This document shows positions 33,842 to 40,903 of a stretch of 64,000 nucleotides of DNA, in pieces (positions within the stretch are counted from its first letter, which is position 1; each line of letters starts with the position of its first letter). The notes beneath the pieces were generated by a model. The model saw only the letters and a list, made by a program, of their open reading frames with translations. It did no database searches and was not told the DNA's origin. Location: the NCBI RefSeq assembly GCF_004346845.1, contig NZ_SMGI01000004.1:124001-188000 (forward strand), written 5' to 3'. Both the position numbers and the translations under genes were made by a program. This DNA comes from Winogradskyella wandonensis (lineage in GTDB: Bacteria; Bacteroidota; Bacteroidia; Flavobacteriales; Flavobacteriaceae).

Positions 33842-34897
33842 ATGATTACAACAGATATAATTATTATCGGTGCTGGCCCAACTGGGCTTTTTGCCGTTTT
33901 TGAAGCGGGTTTATTAAAATTAAAATGTCATTTAATTGACGCATTACCGCAACCAGGCGGACAATGTTCTGAGATATATCCAAAGAAACCTATTTACGAT
34001 ATTCCTGCTTATCCCGAAATTCTTGCTGGAGATTTAACGGACAAGCTCATGGAGCAGTGTAAGCAGTTTGAGCCAGGATTTACTTTAGGAGAGCGTGCCG
34101 AAACTATCGATAAGCAAGAAGATGGGAGCTTTATTGTAACGACTAATAAAGGAACCCAGCACAAAGCGCCAGTCGTTGCCATTGCCAGTGGTTTGGGAAG
34201 TTTTGAGCCTCGTAAGCCATTGTTAGATAATATTGCAGATTACGAAGACAAAGGTGTAGAGTACATGATTAAAGAGCCAGAGCTATACCGTGGAAAAGAC
34301 GTCGTTATTGCTGGAGGAGGTGATTCTGCGTTAGATTGGAGTATCTTTTTGGCCGATGTAGCAAAAAGTGTTACTCTCGTTCACCGTCGTAATGAATTTA
34401 GAGGTCATTTAGACTCTGTAGATAAAGTACAAGAATTAAAAAATGCAGGTAAAATAAATTTGATTACACCTGCTGAGATTACTGCTATTCTTGGTGGCGG
34501 AAAAGTTGAAAGTGTTGAGATTACCAAAAAAGATGAAGCGCCTTTTAATCTTAAAGCTGACCATTTTATTCCATTATTTGGTTTGTCTCCAAAGCTAGGT
34601 CCAATAGCTAATTGGGGATTAGAGATTGAAAAAAATGCCATCAAAGTAAATAATGCATTAGATTACCAAACTAATATTCCTGGAATTTTTGCCATTGGAG
34701 ATGGAAACATCTACCCCGGAAAATTAAAGTTGATTCTTTGTGGTTTTCATGAGGCTACATTAATGTGTCAGGCAGCTTATAAAATCATAAATCCAGGAAA
34801 GCGCTATGTTCTAAAATATACCACAGTGAGCGGTGTAGATGGTTTTGATGGTACTCGAAAAGAAGCTCCAAAGGCTGTTGTAAAAACCATTGATTAA
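33842..34897 (+). CDS. Ferredoxin--NADP reductase, thioredoxin-reductase-like type
   Basis: A 351-aa flavoprotein with two dinucleotide motifs: FAD site IIIGAGPTGLFAVFEAG at the N-terminus and NADPH site VVIAGGGDSALDWS with HRRNEFRGH. The redox CxxC of thioredoxin reductase is missing, which is typical of YumC-type ferredoxin/flavodoxin NADP reductases. The C-terminal DGFDGTRKEAPK tail also fits. I use the ATG at 33842: the longer start at 33806 reads through the palindrome. The ferredoxin gene follows with a 1-nt overlap, giving a clear electron-transfer pair. Confidence 0.92.
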   Translation: MITTDIIIIGAGPTGLFAVFEAGLLKLKCHLIDALPQPGGQCSEIYPKKPIYDIPAYPEILAGDLTDKLMEQCKQFEPGFTLGERAETIDKQEDGSFIVTTNKGTQHKAPVVAIASGLGSFEPRKPLLDNIADYEDKGVEYMIKEPELYRGKDVVIAGGGDSALDWSIFLADVAKSVTLVHRRNEFRGHLDSVDKVQELKNAGKINLITPAEITAILGGGKVESVEITKKDEAPFNLKADHFIPLFGLSPKLGPIANWGLEIEKNAIKVNNALDYQTNIPGIFAIGDGNIYPGKLKLILCGFHEATLMCQAAYKIINPGKRYVLKYTTVSGVDGFDGTRKEAPKAVVKTID

Positions 34898-35232
34898 TGG
34901 AAAATAATGATGTAAACATAACAATTATCGACCGTGATGGTGTAACCCATCAAATTGAAGCACCAACGGATATGGCTATGAACCTAATGGAAGTTGTGCG
35001 TTCATATGAGTTAGCTCCAGAAGGCACTATTGGTGTATGTGGTGGTATGGCGATGTGTGCATCTTGTCAGTGTTATGTAAAATCAAATCATGAACTCCCA
35101 GAAATGCAAGACGATGAAGAAGCCATGCTTTCTGAAGCATTCTATGTAAAAGATAATAGTCGTTTGGGTTGCCAAATCCATATTACGCCAGAGCTTGAAG
35201 GTTTAGAAGTGGAGTTGGCTCCAGAGAGTTAA
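34897..35232 (+). CDS. 2Fe-2S ferredoxin
   Basis: A 111-aa adrenodoxin/plant-type ferredoxin: cluster ligands in CGGMAMCASC (C-x5-C-x2-C) and a fourth Cys in RLGCQIH. It is the likely redox partner of the reductase encoded immediately upstream (ATG overlaps its stop by one base), supplying electrons for Fe-S assembly or other reductases (inference from context). Confidence 0.94.
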   Translation: MENNDVNITIIDRDGVTHQIEAPTDMAMNLMEVVRSYELAPEGTIGVCGGMAMCASCQCYVKSNHELPEMQDDEEAMLSEAFYVKDNSRLGCQIHITPELEGLEVELAPES

Positions 35233-35235
35233 TTA

Positions 35236-36132
35236 TTAAGTTCTGTAATCAATTAATTTCGTTGGGCCTTCTAATAGTATTCTTACAATTTTTAGAGTGC
35301 CATCATCGGCTGTAGCAATTTGCCATTTTATCAAGGAAATTTCACCATTTTCAATCTCAAGGCCAGTTATACTTCTTGGGTGTACGCAACTCCCGTCATT
35401 AAAAAAGGCAATGTCACCAGGCTCAGGGAAGCGCGGTCTGTGCGTATGTCCAGCTATGGTAATTAGGTTGTCATTTTCTGTAATCCACTTTTTGGTTCTA
35501 CGTTCTACTTTAATGAGTTCTTTGTAATTTTTCGCTGGACTAGTAGGATCAGCAATACCCATAACGTTTAAAGGTTTCCATAGAATACGTACCATAAAAC
35601 GGCTTACTTTCCAAAACAAATAATTCCACCAATCAGCCTGATGGCCGTGACATAGAAATAATTCTTGCTTAGTTTCAGAATGTTCTAAGACGATACCTTC
35701 ATGATACTTAATATCACAGAATAAATCTTTGTCTTCTCCTGTTTTTGGGTCGAAATAGGTGTTGAGGTATTTTTTTACATAATTAGCATCGCGATAAACC
35801 ATATCGTGATTGCCCCAAATCATATGTAGTCTGCCCTCATCATGAAACTGCTTCATAAGCATGTACACATTCTTGTGTGCATAGAGCAAAGAACTAAAGG
35901 ATAGATTTTCCCAAAGCTCGTCACCATCGCCTAATTCAGCATAATTAAAACCTTCATTATAATAATGCTTTAACGCATGAAAGTAAATGTTTCTATTATT
36001 GGCAAAATCGTCAGCAAAACTATTATCACCACGATGACAATCGCTAAACAGAATAAATTTACTCGAATCGTCAAACGGAATCCGAGTAGCATTTTTGTAA
36101 GCGTTATCTAATCTCTTTTTTGCAGAAAACAT
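35236..36132 (-). CDS. Calcineurin-like metallophosphoesterase
   Basis: A 298-aa phosphoesterase with the metal motifs FSDCHRGD (first), GDGDELWE (second), GNHD (third) and AGHTHRPRF plus a GDIAFFNDGSCVHP C-terminal strand. Related to the UDP-2,3-diacylglucosamine hydrolase fold, but the substrate is unclear. It is preceded on the minus strand by a terminator, so it probably has its own promoter. Convergent with the ferredoxin gene (3 bp). Confidence 0.87.
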   Translation of the reverse strand: MFSAKKRLDNAYKNATRIPFDDSSKFILFSDCHRGDNSFADDFANNRNIYFHALKHYYNEGFNYAELGDGDELWENLSFSSLLYAHKNVYMLMKQFHDEGRLHMIWGNHDMVYRDANYVKKYLNTYFDPKTGEDKDLFCDIKYHEGIVLEHSETKQELFLCHGHQADWWNYLFWKVSRFMVRILWKPLNVMGIADPTSPAKNYKELIKVERRTKKWITENDNLITIAGHTHRPRFPEPGDIAFFNDGSCVHPRSITGLEIENGEISLIKWQIATADDGTLKIVRILLEGPTKLIDYRT

Positions 36133-36150
36133 AGAGTAAATGTAAATAAA

Positions 36151-36179
36151 AAATGCTTCCCGTGATTAAGGAAGCATTT
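36151..36179 (-). terminator. Terminator after the acyl-CoA dehydrogenase
   Basis: AAATGCTTCC and its exact complement around a 9-nt loop, 43 bp past the acyl-CoA dehydrogenase stop, followed by a T run (minus strand). Confidence 0.8.
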
Positions 36180-36221
36180 GTATTATAAGTTAAGATTGTT
36201 TGCTAAACGTCACTTAGCGAC

Positions 36222-37400
36222 TTATTTAAAAGCATTAAACCCAGTAATGTCTAGACCAGTAATTAATAAATGAATGTCATGTGTGCCTTCGTAAGTAATC
36301 ACGCTTTCTAAATTCATCATGTGGCGCATAATAGGATATTCTCCTGTAATACCCATACCGCCTAACATTTGTCGAGCCTCACGAGCTATTTTAATAGCCA
36401 TATCTACGTTATTGCGTTTCGCCATAGAAATCTGAGCTGATGTTGCTCTGTCTTCGTTTTTCAATTGACCCAAACGGAAAGCTAATAATTGTGCTTTGGT
36501 AATTTCTGTAATCATCTCAGCCAATTTCTTCTGTTGAAGCTGAAATGCGCCGATTGGCTTACCAAACTGTATGCGTTCTTTAGAATATCTCAACGCTGTG
36601 TCATAACAATCCATAGCGGCACCAATGGCACCCCAAGCAATACCATAACGTGCAGAATCTAAGCAACCAAGTGGTGCTCCTAAACCAGATTTGTTAGGTA
36701 ATAAATTTTCTTTTGGAACTTTTACATCTTGAAAAATCAACTCTCCAGTAGCTGATGCTCTTAAGGACCATTTGTTATGCGTTTCTGGTGTGGAGAAACC
36801 TTCCATACCACGCTCTACAATGAGTCCATGAATGCGTCCTTCTTCATTTTTTGCCCAAACCACCGCAACATTACAAAATGGCGAATTACTAATCCAAAGT
36901 TTAGCACCATTAAGTAGATAATGGTCTCCCATATCTTTAAAGTTTGTGGTCATGCCACCAGGATTACTTCCATGGTCTGGCTCCGTTAACCCAAAACTTC
37001 CCATCCATTCGCCACTGGCTAGTTTTGGTAAATATTTTTGGCGTTGTTCTTCAGTACCGTATTTCCAAATAGGATACATGACCAAGGATGATTGTACCGA
37101 TGCTGTACTTCTTACGCCAGAATCGCCACGCTCTATCTCTTGCATGATTAAACCGTACGATATTTGGTCTAAACCTGCACCGCCATATTCTTCTGGAATG
37201 TAAGGGCCAAAAGCACCAATTTCTGCTAATCCGCCAATGATAGATTTAGGGAATTCTGCTTTTTGCGCAGCGTCTTCTATTATAGGTGAAACGTCACGTT
37301 TTACCCAATCACGAGCTGCGTCACGTACTAATTTGTGTTCTTCTGAAAGTAAATCGTCAATATTATAATAATCTGGAGCTTCGAATAAATCAGGTTTCAT
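36222..37400 (-). CDS. Acyl-CoA dehydrogenase, glutaryl-CoA dehydrogenase-like
   Basis: FAD enzyme oxidising an acyl-CoA, 392 aa. The sequence RGDSGVRSTASVQSSLVMYPI and catalytic Glu in ITYEGTHDIHLLI (YEG) match the glutaryl-CoA dehydrogenase group, which also decarboxylates. FGLTEPDHGSNPGGM is the substrate-binding motif and LGGMGITGEYPI the FAD-binding one. The glutaryl assignment fits lysine/tryptophan catabolism and the saccharopine gene elsewhere in the window, but this is inference. It is monocistronic. Confidence 0.93.
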   Translation of the reverse strand: MKPDLFEAPDYYNIDDLLSEEHKLVRDAARDWVKRDVSPIIEDAAQKAEFPKSIIGGLAEIGAFGPYIPEEYGGAGLDQISYGLIMQEIERGDSGVRSTASVQSSLVMYPIWKYGTEEQRQKYLPKLASGEWMGSFGLTEPDHGSNPGGMTTNFKDMGDHYLLNGAKLWISNSPFCNVAVVWAKNEEGRIHGLIVERGMEGFSTPETHNKWSLRASATGELIFQDVKVPKENLLPNKSGLGAPLGCLDSARYGIAWGAIGAAMDCYDTALRYSKERIQFGKPIGAFQLQQKKLAEMITEITKAQLLAFRLGQLKNEDRATSAQISMAKRNNVDMAIKIAREARQMLGGMGITGEYPIMRHMMNLESVITYEGTHDIHLLITGLDITGFNAFK

Positions 37401-37461
37401 CGGTATCTCATTTTTAATGAAACAAAAGTAACGAAAACGTTTTCAGTGAACAACCAAACTA

Positions 37462-38208
37462 TTACATTTTCAAGTAGAAATCTTTGGTAAGATTAATGTA
37501 ATCTTCAGTGTAGTTGTGTCTTCCATTTTCAATAATTAATTCTGAAATGGATAGCTCTCTTTTTTGAAATGAAAACTCAATCAGACTTCGTTTTATATTA
37601 GAGTGCGAATCGCCTTTTACATGAAGTATTCGGGAAGGGAATAAATTGAATTTTGATGCGAGTTCAATAAAACGTTTTTCTTCATTAAAGGGAATAACAA
37701 CTGAGAACAAACCATTTTCTGACAATAGTTTTGAAACAGCATAAACCAAATGCTCAAAAGGCATGGCATCTTGAAATCTTGCTTTTTGGCGTGATGATTT
37801 AGTGTCTAAATTCTCTCCTTTTAGGAGAGATGCTGCAGGCAGAGTGGGCGAATAGAATGGTGGATTACAAACGATGGAGTCGTATTTATCATCGACTTCC
37901 TCTGTATATTCCAAAAGCGAGGCGTGATAACAAAAAAGGCGGTCGCTCCATGGCGAGTTTTCAAAATTATCGGCACATTGCTCGTAAGCATCATCATCAA
38001 TTTCAATAGCTTCAATAAGTTGAGCGTTTGTGCGTTGTGCTAACATTAGCGATAATATACCAGTACCCGCGCCAATGTCTAGTACAGCAAATGGGTTGTG
38101 TTCTACAGAAGTCCATGCGCCAAGTAAGACGGCATCTGTCCCAATTTTCATGGCGCAACGGTCTTGTTCTACTGTGAATTGTTTGAATTTAAAAGAGTAA
38201 GAGCTCAT
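37462..38208 (-). CDS. trmN6: tRNA1(Val) (adenine(37)-N6)-methyltransferase
   Basis: A 248-aa SAM methyltransferase: LDIGAGTGILSLMLAQR motif I and catalytic NPPFY. Immediately after NPPFYSP, residues of the form TLPAASLLKGENLD are encoded by an interspersed hairpin repeat (37813-37848), inserted in frame next to the active site loop. The rest is collinear with the YfiC family. Its stop and ATG relation to rimM (shared base at 38208) indicates coupled translation. Confidence 0.9.
   Translation of the reverse strand: MSSYSFKFKQFTVEQDRCAMKIGTDAVLLGAWTSVEHNPFAVLDIGAGTGILSLMLAQRTNAQLIEAIEIDDDAYEQCADNFENSPWSDRLFCYHASLLEYTEEVDDKYDSIVCNPPFYSPTLPAASLLKGENLDTKSSRQKARFQDAMPFEHLVYAVSKLLSENGLFSVVIPFNEEKRFIELASKFNLFPSRILHVKGDSHSNIKRSLIEFSFQKRELSISELIIENGRHNYTEDYINLTKDFYLKM
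37813..37848 (-). repeat. Hairpin-plus-tail repeat copy inside trmN6
   Basis: CTCTCCTTTTAGGAGAG is followed by ATGCTGCAGGCAGAGTGGG, the same two-part arrangement (hairpin, second small palindrome, G-rich end) seen in flavobacterial interspersed repeats. It is translated in the trmN6 frame. Confidence 0.75.
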
Positions 38209-38738
38209 TATTCCGAAAGATATAAATCTATCAAACCTTCTGGTGTATTAACAATTACCGTTTTGTTTGGTCTATCTACTTTCACAATAAATTCGTCATT
38301 CATAGGTATTAGGATTTCGACACCGTTTCTATCGACTTCAAACAGAGCCTGAGCAGTCGTATCGTTAACACCTACGATTCTGCCAACTTCACCGTAGTTT
38401 TCGTCATGTATCGTAAAGTTTATGACTTCATGAAAGTAAAATTTATTACCTTCTAGTTTTGGAAGTAGTTCAAGTGGTAGATATAAATCAGATTTTAAAA
38501 GTGCGTCAGCATCGGCTTCAGTATCTACGTCTTCAAACTTTAGGCGTAACAAATCAGATTTATGGAGCTGAGATGCTTCAATGAAAAATGGGACGAGATT
38601 CCCTCTTAGGTCTATAAAAATAGCATCTAAATTATCGTATAAATCAGGTTCATCTGTATCTAGTTTAGCTAAAAGTTCACCTTTAAAGCTATACTTCTTT
38701 ACTATTTTCCCTAGGTAAAAACAATCGTCTTTTTTCAT
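38208..38738 (-). CDS. rimM: Ribosome maturation factor RimM
   Basis: Needed for 16S rRNA processing and 30S assembly; binds ribosomal protein S19. The 176-aa protein shows the RimM N domain (FYLGKIVKKYSFKGELL) and PRC-barrel C domain (FTIHDENYGEVGRIVGV, EILIPMNDEFIVKVD). A longer upstream ATG at 38879 overlaps the rpsP end and a terminator, so I use 38738. It is downstream of rpsP, as in many genomes, but a hairpin separates them. Confidence 0.95.
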   Translation of the reverse strand: MKKDDCFYLGKIVKKYSFKGELLAKLDTDEPDLYDNLDAIFIDLRGNLVPFFIEASQLHKSDLLRLKFEDVDTEADADALLKSDLYLPLELLPKLEGNKFYFHEVINFTIHDENYGEVGRIVGVNDTTAQALFEVDRNGVEILIPMNDEFIVKVDRPNKTVIVNTPEGLIDLYLSE

Positions 38739-38751
38739 GATTTGAAATAAA

Positions 38752-38778
38752 AAACCCAGACACAAGCGGTCTGGGTTT
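38752..38778 (-). terminator. Hairpin/terminator between rpsP and rimM
   Basis: AAACCCAGAC and GTCTGGGTTT form a 10-bp stem, followed by T residues on the minus strand. It sits between the rpsP stop (38800) and rimM start (38738), so it may act as an attenuator that lowers rimM relative to rpsP. Confidence 0.8.
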
Positions 38779-38799
38779 AAAAGTATAAAAATTAATTTT

Positions 38800-39330
38800 T
38801 TATTCTTCTTCGTTTGATGCAACAGCTTCAACTTCATCAGACGCATCAACGTTTTCTGGAGTTTCAGGAGTTTCTTCAACTTCAGGTTGTGCAGCAGCTA
38901 CACGAGCTTCGTTAACCGCTTTTTCAGCTTCTAACGCCTTAGCTCTAGCATCTGCTTCCGCTTTAGATAGTCCGTCAGCTTTGGCTTGTACTTTAGCAGC
39001 TTTTTCTTCTAACCAAGCGTTAAACTTAGCTTCAGCTTGCTCTTCAGTTAAAGCACCTTTCTTAACACCACCAGCTAAATGCTTTTTTAATAATGCACCT
39101 TTGTAAGATAAAATAGCTCTAGCCGTATCTGTAGGTTGTGCACCATTATCTAACCACTGTACGGCACCATCAACATTTAATTCGATAGTTGCAGGGTTAG
39201 TGTTTGGATTGTAAATTCCTAATTTCTCTAGGTACTTACCATCTCTTTTTGCGCGAGCATCAGCCGCAACAATCCAATAAAAAGGTTTTCCTTTTTTACC
39301 GTGTCTTTGTAATCTAATTTTTACAGGCAT
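38800..39330 (-). CDS. rpsP: 30S ribosomal protein S16 with long C-terminal extension
   Basis: Ribosomal S16: [36 protein letters not shown] is characteristic (residues 3-38). The conserved core ends near residue 80-90; the remaining about 90 residues are an Ala/Glu/Lys-rich helical tail ([20 protein letters not shown] through [16 protein letters not shown]) that is usual in Bacteroidota. A TATCTTTG box on the minus strand (39378-39385) lies 48 bp upstream. Confidence 0.97.
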   Translation of the reverse strand: MPVKIRLQRHGKKGKPFYWIVAADARAKRDGKYLEKLGIYNPNTNPATIELNVDGAVQWLDNGAQPTDTARAILSYKGALLKKHLAGGVKKGALTEEQAEAKFNAWLEEKAAKVQAKADGLSKAEADARAKALEAEKAVNEARVAAAQPEVEETPETPENVDASDEVEAVASNEEE

Positions 39331-39377
39331 AATAATTAATTAGTTGAGGTTCTCGACCTCTGTTATTAATGAGGGCG

Positions 39378-39385
39378 CAAAGATA
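39378..39385 (-). promoter_or_regulatory. -7 box upstream of rpsP
   Basis: CAAAGATA on the plus strand is TATCTTTG on the minus strand, matching TAnnTTTG, 48 bp before the rpsP start. The rpsP leader is thus short. Confidence 0.5.
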
Positions 39386-39495
39386 GTATATTTTTTTAAT
39401 TTCTAAGGCTTTATGTCAAGTAAAGATTTCTCGAAAAAATAATATACTTTTGAAAGCTATTAAGTGTTACAGTTAATACATTATAAAGTAATAGA

Positions 39496-39990
39496 ATGAA
39501 TAAAAATATACTTTTACTACTACTAGTTCTTATTTTAGGTGGATGTGCCGATGAAGTGGAATTTAACAATCCTGCAATGCAGGCTAATTTTGAAGGGGAT
39601 TCGTGGCGCGCCACATCTTTTGCTGGGGATATAGACTTTGGAGGTTTTATTTTTGAAGGTCGCAGAGGAACCGAAGTTTTGCAGATAATTACAGAAAACG
39701 ATACTCGTGGTACTTTTGAGTTGACTCCAGAAAGTGTATCGAAAGCTATTTTTAGAGATGCAGAAGGAATTATTTACTCAACAAAGAATTTACCAGACCC
39801 AGAAATAACCATTTACCCGCCAGAAGGTGTAATCGTTGTTGATGATATTGATAATGCTGAGCCAAAACGAGTAACAGGCACATTTAGATTTACGGCATTT
39901 TCAGAAGATGGACTTAGGTCTGTTAACTTTATAAATGGTGTATTTTTTAAGGTGTCGTTATTAGGAGGTTTACAGGAACTTCCCGATTAG
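39496..39990 (+). CDS. DUF6252-type lipoprotein
   Basis: A 164-aa lipoprotein (LLLVLILGGCADE, Cys17). The rest is beta-rich: NPAMQANFEGDSWRATSFAGD, GTEVLQIITENDTRGTFEL, RVTGTFRFTAFSEDG, and FINGVFFKVSLLGG. It matches the DUF6252 pattern of Bacteroidota outer-surface proteins, similar to a lipocalin-like sandwich. Function unknown. A terminator follows at 40014. Confidence 0.8.
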   Translation: MNKNILLLLLVLILGGCADEVEFNNPAMQANFEGDSWRATSFAGDIDFGGFIFEGRRGTEVLQIITENDTRGTFELTPESVSKAIFRDAEGIIYSTKNLPDPEITIYPPEGVIVVDDIDNAEPKRVTGTFRFTAFSEDGLRSVNFINGVFFKVSLLGGLQELPD

Positions 39991-40013
39991 TTATTACGAC
40001 AAACAATATTTTT

Positions 40014-40038
40014 AAGCTCCGATGTTCGGGGCTTTTTT
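40014..40038 (+). terminator. Terminator after the DUF6252 lipoprotein
   Basis: AAGCTCCGA-TGT-TCGGGGCTT (one G-T pair) followed by a T run, 24 bp beyond the stop. Confidence 0.8.
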
Positions 40039-40162
40039 GTTAACATTAGTTAAAGGCTGCTAAAACTTGTTAAGTCACTTGACATGACGTCTTATTTTCC
40101 TTATATTATCTATGATGTGATACAATAAGCATCCCAAAAGAAATTATTGAAATTTTTAAAAA

Positions 40163-40627
40163 ATGATAAAAGATAGTATGAAGTACGAGAAAATTATTTC
40201 TGAAAAATTAAATGAATTATTAATAAAAAATTACGATGCTGAAAGAGGTTATATTAAAGCCATGAAAGAAGTGGATAATGTAAATCTAAAAAACTTTTTC
40301 AGTAACAGAGCAGAAGAGAGAAGTCGCTTCGCACGTCAATTACGAACCGAAATTTTAACCTATGGCGAATTACCAGAGGACTCAGGAAGTTTTAAAGGAA
40401 CTATGCATAGAAACTGGATGTCTTTAAAAACAACATTTTCTTCAAATAACGAAGAAACCATCTTAGAAGAAGCCATTAGAGGTGAGAAAGCAAGTTTAGA
40501 CGAATATAACGACTTAATTACAGATACAAATTTCCCAACAAGATTGGTAAACTTATTGCGAGAGCAGAGAAATGCTATAGAATCTGCAATAAAAAGTGTG
40601 AAACTATATGAAGAAGTATTGTCATAA
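40163..40627 (+). CDS. DUF2383 (PA2169-family) four-helix-bundle protein
   Basis: A 154-aa, almost wholly helical protein: YEKIISEKLNELLIKNYDAE, GYIKAMKEVDNVNLKNFFSN, RAEERSRFARQLRTEI, and ETILEEAIRGEKASLDEYND. This is the ferritin-like PA2169 / DUF2383 pattern, usually stress-related. The start may be at Met1 or Met5 (40175). No metal-binding His set is obvious. A terminator follows. Confidence 0.82.
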   Translation: MIKDSMKYEKIISEKLNELLIKNYDAERGYIKAMKEVDNVNLKNFFSNRAEERSRFARQLRTEILTYGELPEDSGSFKGTMHRNWMSLKTTFSSNNEETILEEAIRGEKASLDEYNDLITDTNFPTRLVNLLREQRNAIESAIKSVKLYEEVLS

Positions 40628-40647
40628 TACTTAATTGGGTTAAGCAG

Positions 40648-40676
40648 AAAGCTACGTGAAAACGTAGCTTTTTTTT
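40648..40676 (+). terminator. Terminator after the DUF2383 gene
   Basis: AAAGCTACGT-GAAA-ACGTAGCTTT with a GAAA tetraloop and a T run, 21 bp past the stop. Confidence 0.9.
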
Positions 40677-40758
40677 GTTTAAAAGTCCTAATAACTTCAC
40701 TTTAAAAAAGTAACAATTCTCTGTATTTTTATGGACTAATTTTTAATGATAAGGAACA

Positions 40759-40887
40759 AGGCTGTCTGAAAAGTATAGAATATTTAAATCTGTCACATTG
40801 AGCGTAGTCGAAATGCATTGAAATTCAATATTTTAATTTTCTCGACTACGCTCGAAATGACTGACAAAATTACTTTTCAGACAGCCT
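40759..40887. mobile_element. MITE-like 129-bp hairpin upstream of dnaE
   Basis: The 17-bp terminal inverted repeats AGGCTGTCTGAAAAGTA (40759-40775) and its exact complement (40871-40887) bracket about 95 bp that is itself largely an inverted repeat. Inside are two opposed copies of the GAGCG/AGTCGA motif (around 40798-40813 and 40841-40857). No coding capacity. The terminal sequence resembles the ends of Bacteroidota DDE insertion sequences, so it may be a non-autonomous derivative. No clear target-site duplication is seen. It ends 16 bp before the dnaE ATG. Confidence 0.75.
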
Positions 40888-40903
40888 CTTTAGGGATAGG
40901 CTT

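Noticed and set aside
40741..40900. CRISPR-like arrangement of short repeats before dnaE
   Set aside because: There are only two opposed copies inside a single inverted-repeat element; no regular spacers or cas genes occur in the window.
40751..40900. Target-site duplication around the MITE-like element
   Set aside because: The flanking bases (AAGGAACA and CTTTAGGG) do not repeat, so I do not claim a duplication.
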